A stretch of 64,000 nucleotides of DNA, from NCBI GenBank assembly GCA_009760885.1, contig CM019717.1:52437134-52501133 (forward strand), written 5' to 3'. Numbering within the stretch: the first letter of the stretch is position 1; each line of letters begins with the position of its first letter. The translations under genes were made by a program, and so were the position numbers. Positions 44,560-57,100 of this stretch are shown here, in pieces. Source of the stretch: Achatina immaculata. Its lineage: Eukaryota; Mollusca; Gastropoda; Stylommatophora; Achatinidae. A model generated the notes under the pieces. It saw only the letters and a list, made by a program, of their open reading frames with translations. It was not told where the DNA came from and made no database searches.

Positions 44560-45205
44560 ACAGACGCCTTCCTTGACTTGTTGAGTCTTGATATAGCTAA
44601 ACAACACACCTTGTTTGACTTGTTGAGTCTTGATATAGTTAAACATCACACCCTGTTTGACTTGTTGAGTCTTGATATAGCTAAACATCACACCTTCCTT
44701 GACTTGTTGAGTCTTGATATAGCTAAACATCACACCTTGTTTGACTTGTTGAGTCTTGATATAGCTAAACATCACACCTTGTTTGACTTGTTGAGTCTTG
44801 ATATAGCTAAACATCACACCTTGTTTGACTTGTTGAGTCTTGATATAGCTAAACATCACACCTTGTTTGACTTGTTGAGTCTTGATATAGCTAAACATCA
44901 CACCTTCCTTGACTTGTTGAGTCTTGATATAGCTAAACATCACACCTTTCTTGACTTGTTGAGTCTTGATATAGCTAAACATCACACTTTCCTTGACCTG
45001 TTGAGTCTTGATATAGCTAAACATCACACCTTCTTTGACTTGTTGAGGCTTGATTTAGTTAAACATCACATCTTCCTTGACATGTTGAGTCTTGATATAG
45101 TTAAACATCACACCTTCCTTGACTTGTTGAGTCTTGATATAGTTAAACATCACACCTTCCTTGACTTGTTGAGTCTTGATATAGCTAAACATCACACCTT
45201 GATGT
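44560..45205 (+). repeat. 42-bp minisatellite, about 15 copies
   Basis: The unit is TTGACTTGTTGAGTCTTGAT plus ATAGCTAAACATCACACCTT and GT or CC. The 42-bp length keeps both strands open (225 residues plus, 178 residues minus); not coding. Two and a half units recur at 46821-46915 through the 1.7-kb duplication. Confidence 0.96.
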
Positions 45206-46820
45206 CTTTCCTTGCCAATCTCCAGGAACCTGGTAACCATTTCAAAGCTGAGTGACTGAGGCACTTTCAGTGGATTCAAACCACCAACCTTCACCATGAG
45301 ACAAGCATACTAACCATCTTTTCATCTCAGATGATGGTTTTCAGACTGGTAGTAAGCTGTTTTCAGACTGGTAGATATAATAAGCTATTTCTGAAACTGT
45401 TACACATGACATAACCTATTTCTGAAACTGTTACACATGAAATAAGCTATTTCTGAAATTGCTGGACATGATTTTTCTGAACATCTTCTTTTGAGGTTTA
45501 TTCTGCCAGTACTTGATTTGGCATAATTGGCAACAGCCTTACAACAATATGAAAAATAAGAGCACTTTTCTCTTTAAAAATCCTTTCTCGTAGAAATATC
45601 AACATGGAGTGTTCATTCATGTTATAAGATAGGACACATAGCTCAGGTAAAAAATTGACCGTCTGACCTGATCTAGAACACTTCTTGTTTCCTGTCTCGT
45701 CTTTACCTCACTACAAGGTTTTGTGTCTTTTATTTCCTTGCATTCTTAGAATTCTAATACTCTCCTTAATGCTTTCTCATATCATTTCAAATATTCCACT
45801 TTCTTAAAAGTGCTTTCCACTTCTTTTTATCAGTTTCCTGTGTTTCTACACCATGAGAACCATTTAAATAAATCGTAAAAAAAACATTCGAATCAAGAGT
45901 TTTGTTTTTGTTTTTTTTTTCTAAATGAGGTTAAATGAATCCAAGGCATTTACGTGGCTCTCTTAAATATTCTTAAATATTCTTAAACATCCTTACATTA
46001 CATTTTTAAAATGTTAATACGTGAACTGTTTATTGATGTATGTGCTTCTGAAATTCTTTATACAGCGATCATAAACTGCTGAGGGTCACAATCTGGCTAT
46101 CAACATCATTTAAGGCCATTTACTAGTAGGACTAAGTTTAAGTCACTTATCTTCAAGGGAGAATACAATTAAAATTTAACACACAAGGGGGTTACATCCC
46201 CGAAGCTTCAGTAATTAGTGTATAAGTATACAACTATACACGAAGAACTGCAGTAAAGCTGTGATACCAGAATGTATAAACTAGGGAAAAAGTAGGAGCA
46301 GCTTTATTACTTAACGATTACAAAGTTGTGACGTTTCGGCGTGAGCCTTAATCATACAAAAACATACAGGACGAAGAAGTAGAGAGAGGAGATAAAGTAT
46401 AGATTCACATGAATACTATTTTTTTTAAAAAATTTTTGTAAAAAGAGTACTTAGCTGTAAAGTGTAAGGTGTGGCTTGTCCGGCAGTGTGTGTCAGGAAT
46501 GGATTTAGTAGGACGTGGAAACTGTTTAAATAGAGACCTGTGACATGTGGTAGGTGGGTTGTAACTGGGGGTGGTGGATGGGGAACCGGGGAAGGGAGAG
46601 AGAGTGATGCCATGTTGACCTGGCTTGGAGAAATTGAAACAGATGATGGGGAAGAGGGGTAGCAGAGTGATGCTGTGAGGAAGTTTGAAAAGTAAGAAGG
46701 GGTGGACTTAGTGGAGAGGTACTATAATGATTGAAGAAGATGATGTTACGTGTAACTAAACAGCGAGTTTAATCTATGTGGCTCCAGCGTCCCATAATTT
46801 TGAATGCAGCGGTTCTCAAG
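45108..46820. repeat. 1.7-kb tandem duplication, copy 1
   Basis: 1713 bp repeated directly at 46821-48534 with essentially one difference (an extra T in GATGATTGGGG of copy 2). The left breakpoint lies inside the 42-bp array. It includes intron-like sequence (45206-46200) and the minus-oriented end of Penelope element PLE2 (46265-46820). Confidence 0.97.
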
Positions 46821-48534
46821 TCACACCTTCCTTGACTTGTTGAGTCTTGATATAGTTAAACATCACACCTTCCTTGACTTGTTGAGTCTTGATATAGCTA
46901 AACATCACACCTTGATGTCTTTCCTTGCCAATCTCCAGGAACCTGGTAACCATTTCAAAGCTGAGTGACTGAGGCACTTTCAGTGGATTCAAACCACCAA
47001 CCTTCACCATGAGACAAGCATACTAACCATCTTTTCATCTCAGATGATGGTTTTCAGACTGGTAGTAAGCTGTTTTCAGACTGGTAGATATAATAAGCTA
47101 TTTCTGAAACTGTTACACATGACATAACCTATTTCTGAAACTGTTACACATGAAATAAGCTATTTCTGAAATTGCTGGACATGATTTTTCTGAACATCTT
47201 CTTTTGAGGTTTATTCTGCCAGTACTTGATTTGGCATAATTGGCAACAGCCTTACAACAATATGAAAAATAAGAGCACTTTTCTCTTTAAAAATCCTTTC
47301 TCGTAGAAATATCAACATGGAGTGTTCATTCATGTTATAAGATAGGACACATAGCTCAGGTAAAAAATTGACCGTCTGACCTGATCTAGAACACTTCTTG
47401 TTTCCTGTCTCGTCTTTACCTCACTACAAGGTTTTGTGTCTTTTATTTCCTTGCATTCTTAGAATTCTAATACTCTCCTTAATGCTTTCTCATATCATTT
47501 CAAATATTCCACTTTCTTAAAAGTGCTTTCCACTTCTTTTTATCAGTTTCCTGTGTTTCTACACCATGAGAACCATTTAAATAAATCGTAAAAAAAACAT
47601 TCGAATCAAGAGTTTTGTTTTTGTTTTTTTTTTCTAAATGAGGTTAAATGAATCCAAGGCATTTACGTGGCTCTCTTAAATATTCTTAAATATTCTTAAA
47701 CATCCTTACATTACATTTTTAAAATGTTAATACGTGAACTGTTTATTGATGTATGTGCTTCTGAAATTCTTTATACAGCGATCATAAACTGCTGAGGGTC
47801 ACAATCTGGCTATCAACATCATTTAAGGCCATTTACTAGTAGGACTAAGTTTAAGTCACTTATCTTCAAGGGAGAATACAATTAAAATTTAACACACAAG
47901 GGGGTTACATCCCCGAAGCTTCAGTAATTAGTGTATAAGTATACAACTATACACGAAGAACTGCAGTAAAGCTGTGATACCAGAATGTATAAACTAGGGA
48001 AAAAGTAGGAGCAGCTTTATTACTTAACGATTACAAAGTTGTGACGTTTCGGCGTGAGCCTTAATCATACAAAAACATACAGGACGAAGAAGTAGAGAGA
48101 GGAGATAAAGTATAGATTCACATGAATACTATTTTTTTTAAAAAATTTTTGTAAAAAGAGTACTTAGCTGTAAAGTGTAAGGTGTGGCTTGTCCGGCAGT
48201 GTGTGTCAGGAATGGATTTAGTAGGACGTGGAAACTGTTTAAATAGAGACCTGTGACATGTGGTAGGTGGGTTGTAACTGGGGGTGGTGGATGGGGAACC
48301 GGGGAAGGGAGAGAGAGTGATGCCATGTTGACCTGGCTTGGAGAAATTGAAACAGATGATTGGGGAAGAGGGGTAGCAGAGTGATGCTGTGAGGAAGTTT
48401 GAAAAGTAAGAAGGGGTGGACTTAGTGGAGAGGTACTATAATGATTGAAGAAGATGATGTTACGTGTAACTAAACAGCGAGTTTAATCTATGTGGCTCCA
48501 GCGTCCCATAATTTTGAATGCAGCGGTTCTCAAG
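46821..48534. repeat. 1.7-kb tandem duplication, copy 2
   Basis: Second unit of the duplication at 45108. It continues on the right into the rest of PLE2, whereas copy 1 is cut at the junction 46820/46821, so this copy is in the original arrangement. Confidence 0.97.
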
Positions 48535-50016
48535 TGCCAGGCGGCTTGTGTCATCTGCGTGACATTGTTTAATGGCTGTTACCAGAAAATCAGATTTGCC
48601 TCTGTGGTTGGGGCCATTGAAATGATTTGGGACTGGTTTCGAAGCATGCTGGGCGATGTCGTACAGATGTTTTTTGCATGCGGTCCCCTAATCTGAGGCC
48701 AGTCTCATCGATATATGTTATCCTGCATCTTTTTGCAAACGATGACATATATCACATTTCGGGACTCGCCTGTGAATCCCTCATGAAGAGTGAGGATAGA
48801 TCAGTACAACAAGTTATTAGAATTTTTCCGTCATCGCTACTACCCAGAAAAGGTCATTCGTAAAGCCTTCAACCGTATCCAACTAGTGAGCCGCAAAGAA
48901 GTATTCAGGAAAAAGCCTGTTACTCCATCTGACAGAGTTAAGTTAGTACTGCCTTTCCACCCGCACGGTCAGATGGTTAAGAAAATTCTTTATCGTCATC
49001 TGCCGATAATCCAACTCGACTCCGACACTCGCGACATTTTCTCTGATCCACCCCTATTGGCATACAAACGTGAGCCAAACCTTAAGGACATCCTCGTCCA
49101 CAGCCACTTGAAGCAGAGCCTAACATATGTTGGCACCAGAAAATGTAACCGCCCCCGCTGCGTTACCTGCCCTGTAGTTTGGGAAACGAAAACAATCACC
49201 TTTCCCAAAACTATCCTCACTCTTCATGAGGGATTCACATGCGAGTCCCGTAATGTGATATATGTCATAAAGATGCAGGATAACATATATCGGTGAGACT
49301 GGCCTCAGATTAGGGGACCGCATGCAAAAACATCTGTATGACATCGCCCAGCATGCTTCGAAACCAGTCTCAAATCATTTCAATGGCCCCAACCACAGAG
49401 GCAAATCTGATTTTCTGGTAACAGCCATTAAACAATGTCACGCAGATGACACAAGCCGCCTGGCACTTGAGAACCGCTGCATTCAAAATTATGGGACGCT
49501 GGAACCACATAGGTTAAACTCGCTGTTTAGTTACACGTAACATCATCTTCTTCAATCATTATAGTACCTCTCCACTAAGTCCACCCCTTCTTACTTTTCA
49601 AACTTCCTCACAGCATCACTCTGCAACCCCTCTTCCTCAATCATCTGTTTCAATTTCTCCTAGCTAGGTCAACATGGCATCACTCTCTCTCCCCTCCCCG
49701 GTTCCCCATCCACCACCCCCAGTTACAACCCACCTACCACATGTCACAGGTCTCTATTTAAACAGTCTCCACGTCCTACTAAATCCATTCCTGACACACA
49801 CCGCCGGACAATCCACATCTTACAATTTACAGCTAAGTACTCTTTTTACAAAAAGATTTTTAAAAAAAATAGTATTCATGTGAATCTATACTTTATCTCC
49901 TCTCTCTATTTCTTCGTCCTGTATGTTTTGTATGATTAAGGCTCACGCCGAAACGTCATAACTTTGTAATCGTTAAGTAATAAAGCTGCTCCTACTTTTT
50001 TCCTATTTTATACATT
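47929..50016 (+). mobile_element. Penelope-like element PLE2 with long inverted ends and TSD
   Basis: TSD CGAAGCTTCAGTAAT at 47914-47928 and 50017-50031. The right part (48797-50016, plus) encodes the RT C-terminus and linker (KPVTPSDRVKLVLPFHPHGQ, YRHLPIIQLDSDTRDIFSDP, GTRKCNRPRCVTCPV). The GIY-YIG nuclease follows at about 49250-49540 (CESRNVIYVI, YIGETGLRLGDRM in the next frame, KPVSNHFNGPNHRGKSDFLV). The left part (about 47985-48796) is an inverted copy of the nuclease and 3' end. A frameshift at about 49285 splits the nuclease between IKMQDNI and YIGETG. The core RT is missing; inactive. Confidence 0.92.
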
Positions 50017-50031
50017 CGAAGCTTCAGTAAT

Positions 50032-50941
50032 ATTGTTTTCTGTACCATTCTGCTACAGATTGTCTCCCCAACCAACAACCAGAGATTTCCAAATCTCTCC
50101 GAGGAGATGGTACACCATCAAGGGTGTGATGCTTTCAATCTGGGTCAGTTTCGGTTGTTATGTCAATCACTTGTATTTACACAACTGTAGGTAATGACAG
50201 TCTTACATATTTTAACTTGTCAACTGAATGTAGTCAGCCTCAAGAGCAAACACAACCGAGCTTTATTCGCTCAACCACATGTGGTTGCTCAGCCACATGC
50301 ATCCACACAATCTTATGTGTGTATGAATGCAAGCATCTGTGTGCGTTTGGGCTGCTAAATGTCTGCATCCAAATAAAAGAAAATACACCGGCAGAGAAAC
50401 TGGCAGAGTATGCCATAATCTAGTATCTTCATACTACATATTTAGTATAACCATAGGATCGAGTGTACGTGAGCTCGTCGTACATTACCCGAATAGTTTT
50501 TGTCCCAGTCAGGTGCAATGATTCTCTGACAATACAAACATAGCAAATTTGATATCAGGAAACTACGAATTTGTGACAACATTGCTCGTGCGTCCAGTCA
50601 AGTCCAGGAATTTCTAGCCACATAAAAGAAGACTTAATCGAGGTAAAACTCTGTGAAGAACCCTCAGTCAAAGTGTAAGTTCAGAGTGGTCATAACACCC
50701 ATAGCTAGAACTTCTGCAGAAAACATCTGTGAGTATGCACAGACATAAGAGCTATTGGCAAAAGGTTAGTGAAACTAACATATTCCTGTAAGTCAGACAC
50801 CCAAGTGTACAAAACCAGCAAAAATATACATGCCTTATCTTAATAATGAAAAAATGGCACAATATGAAGAATAAAAGAGAACCTTTTAAACTAAACTAGC
50901 ATACCACACATTAAGAATTACTGATATAATAACAAACCTAC

Positions 50942-50944
<3 letters not shown>
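50032..50944. other. Spacer, nothing recognised
   Basis: About 900 bp without recognised exons or repeats. Confidence 0.5.
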
Positions 50945-50989
<45 letters not shown>

Positions 50990-51560
50990 GAACCTTAAGT
51001 GCCCAAGGCACATATGGCTTCCGCAATGGTTTTCCACAAACGCCTGACCTTCGCCTTTGTTTCTGCTCTTGCCCAGGTGAGCCCTCTATTGTTCAGCATC
51101 CTTTCTGTTATTCTTCTCCATGTCTCTTTTGGTCTACTCTTACTTCTGTTCCCCTGTGGTGTCCATCTTAGTGCTATTTTTGGTAGTGAGTTGTCTGTTA
51201 TTCGGAGCACATGTCCCAACCATCGCCAGCGTCTTTCCTCAATAACTGCTGTCAGTGGCTTCATCTGCATCTCTGCCAACAAGATGTTATTTCTTATGGT
51301 GTTTGACCTGAATATTCTTCTAATTCTTCGTAAACATTTAGTCTGAAAGAATTCAGCTTGTTTTTTATTGTTTTGATGATTTTCCAGCATTCACTTTCAT
51401 AGAGTAGTACACCTAGAACATTACTCTTAAATATCCTGATTTTCATCTCAATGCTTAGTTTTTTTTAGATTTCCATATAGTCTGCAGCATTGCAAAAACC
51501 TGGTTTGCTCTAGTAAGTCTGCTGCTGATGTACTCTGTGCTGTCTCCATTTTCTACTACT
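50945..51560 (-). mobile_element. LINE family D copy D2, 3' part, with (GA)n tail
   Basis: The minus strand shares the family D end (WRWLGHVLRITDNSLPKIAL, KSRPKETWRRITERMLNNRG) and continues upstream at 53585. The 3' tail is the (TC)n stretch at 50945-50987 read in reverse. Interrupted at TTCTACTACT by LINE A9. Confidence 0.93.
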
Positions 51561-53574
51561 TTTCATTCATTCATTCACTCATTTGTATGTCCCTTGCGGA
51601 ACTTTGCCTCCCTAACAGCACTCCTGTAGGCCTCTCGGTTGTGAGCAAGATGGCCTGCTGCTGATGCATCCATTTGCAGATCGTCACCGAAGTCATGCAG
51701 CCATCTTCGCCTTGGTCTTCCTCTCTTTCTTTTTCTCATTATGTACCCTTCCAAGACGGTCTTCTCTAGATTATCATGACGTTTAATGTATCCAAAATAT
51801 TTAAGTTTTCTCTCTTTAATCCTCTTTACTAGCCAGCCTTCTTCAAATTAAGTTCTTGTAGCATTTGTTCTTTTTTGTGTCCATGTGTACTCTTCTGTAT
51901 CATTTACATTCAAAGGCATTTATGTGTTTCTCAGCTGTTTTGTTAAGTGTCCAGGTCTCACAGGCATATGTTGCGATGAGAAAGATGCATGACCTTAAAA
52001 ATCTTATTGTTGTAGTTCTATCTGTTCCTCTCCACAGATTCTTTAGTTGTTTTACTTTCTGAAGAGCGATAGATGCCCTCCTTTTAATTTCTCTCATTGT
52101 ATTTCCATTATTAGTTAGTAGTGATCCAAGATATTCAAAACTCTCCACTTCTTCCAGTTTTTCCTCACTGATACATATATCAGCTGCCTTGTTTGTTTTG
52201 TCAGTTGTCATCATTTTAGTTTTCTTCGCATTAAGTTAGAGGTTCTGCTCTTCGCTGTTTACGGACTGACATAATTAGTTTTCCCATTCCTTTTTGTGTT
52301 GTGGAGAGTAATACTGTGTCATCAGCATATCTAACCTCTGGTATTTCATAACCTCCAATTGTTATGGCATCGTAATATTCTTTGTCTACATCTTCTCTAA
52401 CATTCCTCATTATATTTTCAGTATACAAGTTAAATAAGTAAGGCGACAATATGCACCCCTGATGAACCCCTTGTTTTATGTCAAACCAAGTTGTTGTTTC
52501 ACCATTTATTCTTACTGCTGCTTGTTGGTCTAGATACAGTAGTGATGTTAATTGTATCAAATGTGTTGGAACACTGCTGGCGAGACTCTTCGAATGCCGC
52601 GCGTGGAGTGAAGCTCCTCCCGGTCAAGGAAGAAATGCGGAAAAGAAATAAAGGTTGCTGTGCGGCGCTGAATGTGAAAAGGTGGTGGAAAGGATAAAGC
52701 GAAATTTAATCGGTATGTCCAGTAATATAGCTGCGAGAGCTACACATACCACGGCACCTCTGCTCTAGAGGCCGGCCACGTCAGAAATACACCTACACTG
52801 GTGAAATATGCCTAAACCGGCACACACCAGGGGTGGAACTTGATGGCTAGACATGTCACGGTACCTCTGCTCCAGAGGTCAGTCACGTCCCAAACACGCC
52901 CATACTGGGATAATATGCCTAAACCGGCTCAACCCAGGGGTGGAAGTCACTAGTGGCGAGGATTCGTCCTCCTGGACAAAAGCTCCATCCTGATCACAAC
53001 TAGGAAGGGTAGTGGCCACGACCACAAAATGCTGAAGTCGGAGACACTGGACCAGGGAAGTCTAGATAGGCAACCACCTCTCACCCGGCGGGGATGTATG
53101 CATATCCTAATCGCGCTGAGGTTTTCCGGTGAGAAAGTCCAACACTGGACTGGATGGGCAACCAGCTCTCACCCGGCGATGATACATGGGTATCCTAAAA
53201 CACGTCGAGGTCTTCTGGTGAGAAAGTCCAACTCTAGACTAAACTGGTGCAACGAAAACCACGGTGTCACGCAATCCCGCTTCCGAGACCTACCAAGAAT
53301 ACAGGCTCAAGCCCTGCGATACTCTGAACCCCATATGATCCTCTCGGGGACCACACGGGGGACCACAGGACTTAACGTGGACCACAGGTGTAAATTCCGT
53401 AGGATCGTGGGGCGGTCTTGGTGGTAGAAGCGAACGAAGAAGAAGAAGAACAATAAATGTGTTGGAAATCCCATTTTTTCCATTATTTCCCAAAGTTTCT
53501 GGTGTTGTACACAATTAAATGCCTATGAGCAGTCTATAAAGGATAAATATAGATTCACATTAAACTCTCTGCAT
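51561..53574 (-). mobile_element. LINE family A copy A9, nested in D2 and split by element R
   Basis: Flanked by TSD TTCTACTACT (51551-51560 and 53575-53584). The minus strand reads the family A tail, thumb (51900-52214: EEVESFEYLGSLLTNNGNTM) and palm (52231-52560: IKQGVHQGCILSPYLFNLYT, VRYADDTVLLSTTQKGMGKL). It is then interrupted by element R copy 3 and resumes at 53455-53574 (KAFDCVQH region). Confidence 0.94.
52572..53454 (+). mobile_element. Element R copy 3, 883 bp, with 13-bp TSD and intact ORF
   Basis: TSD AAATGTGTTGGAA (52559-52571 and 53455-53467); removing the element restores the LINE A sequence seen in other copies. 5'-truncated relative to copy 2. Modules with CCTCTGCTCTAGAGG and CTAAACCGGC. 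An uninterrupted 132-residue frame at 53029-53427 runs MLKSETLDQGSLDRQPPLTR, FSGEKVQHWTGWATSSHPAM, NWCNENHGVTQSRFRDLPRI, QAQALRYSEP and ends GRSWW-stop. The frame start and end are conserved in other R copies, but no known domain is recognised. 3' tail GAAGAAGAAGAA. Confidence 0.93.
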
Positions 53575-53584
53575 TTCTACTACT

Positions 53585-53735
53585 CTACTGCCAAGATATA
53601 CAATTTAGTTGACCTCCTCCACTAACTTGCTATCTACTCTGAGTACATTTCTGTTGTTCATATTTTGCTTCATTAATTTTACCTTTCCTACGTTGATCTT
53701 TAATCTTATATTGTTTGCATCCTGAGTTAATCAAC
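53585..53735 (-). mobile_element. LINE family D copy D2, upstream part
   Basis: The minus strand reads NVLRVDSKLVEEVN and preceding family D residues, contiguous with 50945-51560 once the nested insertion is removed. Confidence 0.85.
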
Positions 53736-54170
53736 AGTATATGAGTAACTGCTCCTTCTTTTGTTATATTTACCAAGCCAGTCGAAAAGTGCTGATATAT
53801 ATTGCGTCAAACTTAGCTATATAATTTGCATATATATATTTTTATTGTTACTTCACTTGTATAAGAAGTATTGTTATTGACCACTAACTCTTAAATATTT
53901 TTATGTGATTCTGAACATATTTTAGAAATTAAAAAATTTGGATATGTTCAGTATAATTCCACACTGAACATAAAACAAAACAAACCGTGGTACACATAAT
54001 CAAGTTGGTCTACAGAGTGTCCATCCCTCTCATGGAAATCCAGTTAGCTGCTGGCTCATAGCCCATGGTCATGTTAAGACTCACAATGAGTCAAGGTCTT
54101 CACAGAGTCATCTAGAGCCTGGTTGACTTGGAAAACTTTGGGTCGCGCGAGGTTCCTCCCATTACAAGGG
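53736..54170. other. Spacer, nothing recognised
   Basis: AT-rich then mixed sequence; no feature recognised. Confidence 0.5.
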
Positions 54171-54171
54171 T

Positions 54172-57100
54172 AGAGGTGTATGGTGTAGTTTTACAAAGCG
54201 GCAGAAGGAGTGAGTAAAATGAGAAAAAAACGAATAGAAAGTATGAGAATGTATGAATGAAAAAACATACAACATCCGATATTTCGACGTGAGCCTTTTT
54301 CGAGAATTACATCCACAAACGAGACAAAAAACATATAACTAAACGAAGAACTTATCTTAATATGGCCTCCTCCAGAAGTAGGAAACAGAGAAATTCGTGT
54401 CCACTAGAAGAGGCATAGAGACCACGCGGGGCCACACAAAGGATAAGCCGATAGAGCCTGCCAATCGTAAAGAAGAGTTGGAGAGAGAGGAGGAAAACAG
54501 GTGGTTGAAGGGGGAGGGGGAAGGGCAATAGGAGAGATAATGAATGAAGAACATAAACACCTGCAGGGAGAAAATGTGAAACCAGTGAATAGGACAAGAC
54601 CCTATAAACACCAATATGTTGCCAGAGAAGAAAAGAGGGTGGCGATAGGGAGGTGTAGCTAGGAGAAAGAGAGTATAAAAAGGGGGTGGAACACTAAAGA
54701 AGTTAGAGAAAGCTGAAGACATTGTTAATTCCAGCTGGGTGGAAAATAAGGCACTGTTCTAGGACCCTCCGAGATCGTACATCAGCAGAACAATAGCGGA
54801 TCGCACTAACATTGCACTAACTACACTGATCACACTCTCCATGAAATCCGCAAGCTTCGCCTTTCCCATGTACGACACTCTAACCTGACCCCCGGGGAGC
54901 AGCGCGCACTTTCTCAACTCCAGCGTAGGCGAGATATCGTGATCAAGCGTGCAGACAAGGGCGGGGCAATTGTTTGCTGGAAGAAAGAACTGTACATCCA
55001 AGAGGCCATGGGCCAGCTGAGCAACACTGAATTTTATGCCTCTAGCCCTCAAGATCTGACTCTGGCCAACAACCACCGTGTTCGTGACACGATCAACGAA
55101 CTTATCCACAAGACTGGTCTTTCTCCCTCGGCTACTCATCTTCACATCCGCGAAAGCTGCTTAGGGAAGCCATCCTCCCTAAGATTCACAAACCAGGCAA
55201 CCCGGGAAGACCCATAGTGTCCACTTGTTTCTGCCCTACAGAACAAATCTCTGACTTTCTTGACAGCATCTTTCGACCTCTGGTCACTAGTCTGCTCACT
55301 TATCTTAATGACACGAATCATGCTCTCATTGTTTTTGAGACCCTTACACTCTTGCCTAGTCACACCTACCGTATCTTCACCCTTGATGTAGTGTCCTTAT
55401 ACACATCCATCCCGCATGATCAGGGACTTCAGGCCGTCAAGTTCTTTCTGAACAAAAGACGCAATCCCTCTATTCCTACGTCTACTATTCTGCGCCTTAC
55501 ACGACTTGTCCTCCAACTCAACTCTTTTGAATTCAATGGCCTTTACTTCGACCAGATTAGTGGTGTGGCCATGGGTACCAATTGGGCCCCAGCTATGCGT
55601 GTCTGTTCATGGGCCACTTCGAACACCAGGTTCTGAGAGCCTTTAGAGGCCCTTTTCCCGCCTTCTATAGACGCTACATAGATTACGGCATTGGAGTCAT
55701 ATCAATGCCAGAGGAAGATCTTGACAACTTTATCAGTTTTGTTAAGGAGTACAATCCTTTCATTTCTTTCCCCTCCCATGTTTCCGCTAACTTTCTCGAC
55801 ATTGCGGTCACTATCCGCCCTAACGGGCTTACTACTTCTATCCACTATAAACCTACAGACTCTCACAGCTACCTCCTGTACTCTTCCTCCCATCCCAGAT
55901 CGTGTAAGGACTCTATTCCTTTTTCCCAGCTTCTTAGGTTGCGACGTTTGTGTAAGGAGGATTTGGATTTCCAGGATCAAGGCCATAAAATTCTAGATTT
56001 CTTCCGTCAACGCGGTTATCCAGAACATGTTCTCTCTTTGTCTTGGAACCTCATCAGCCATATATCGCGACAACAAGCCCTCACTCCTAAACAGGGTTAT
56101 ACTGGTACTCACGCACCACCCTCATAGCTTGGCAGTTAGAAACATACTGTTTCGCCATACCCATCTCCTCCAGACCGAGCCTGATACACGTGAACTTTTT
56201 GGGGAACCGTGGCCTACAGACGGGACAAGAACCTAAGGGAGCTTTTGGTTCGAAGTCGCCTTAAGACAGACGGCACTTTTTATGGTACCAGACGTTGCGG
56301 ACGCCGTAGATGCAACACTTGCACATTTGTTGTCGAGGCTAGCCAGATCTCCTTCCCTAAGTCCACGTTATCAGTTCAGGAGGGTTTCACCTGTACTTCA
56401 CGCAATGTTATTTATGCTATTATATGCAAACGTTGTGGTATGAAGTACATAGGGGAGACCGGTTTACGCTTAGGAGATCGTTTTCGCCAACATCTTAACG
56501 ACATTTTTAAGAGGGCTTGGACACCTGTGGCTAAACATTTTTGCCTTAGCAACCACAGGGGAAAACTGGACATTTCTGTTAGTGCGATCCGCTCTTGTTC
56601 TGCTGATGTACGATCTCGGAGGGTCCTAGAACAGTGCCTTATTTTACAGGCTGGCTGTCTCCACCCAGCTGGAATTAACAATGTCTTTGGCTTTCTGTAA
56701 CTTCTCTAGTTTTCCACACCCCCCCCCCTTTTTTTGTACTCTACTTTCTTTTTCCTAGCTACCCCTCCCTATCGCAACCCTCTTTTCTTCTCTGGTAACA
56801 TACTGGTGTTTATAGGGTCTTGTCCTATTCACCAGTTTCACATTTTCTCCCTGCAGGTGTTTATGCTCTTCATTCATTATCTCTCCGGAAGCTTCCCCTT
56901 TCTCCCCCACCCCCCCCCCCGACACCTTCTCCTCTAGCGGCTATCATGTTTCTATTGCCTCCTCCCCCCCCCCCTTCAACCACCTGTTTTCCTCTTCCTC
57001 TCTCTCTCTCTCCATCTCCTCTTTACGATTGGCTGGCTCTATCGGCTTATCCTTTGTGTGGCCCCGCGTGGTCTCTATGCATCTTCTAGTGGACAAGCAT

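Noticed and set aside
44491..45255. 178- and 225-residue frames with 14-residue repeats
   Set aside because: The 42-bp minisatellite read on both strands. The minus frame reaches the ubiquitin-like acceptor only by chance and in a different frame.
54352..54722. Hydrophobic minus-strand frames near the PLE3 left end
   Set aside because: This is the inverted copy of the Penelope 3' non-coding region; the mirrored frame at 56734-57089 shows the same chance openness.
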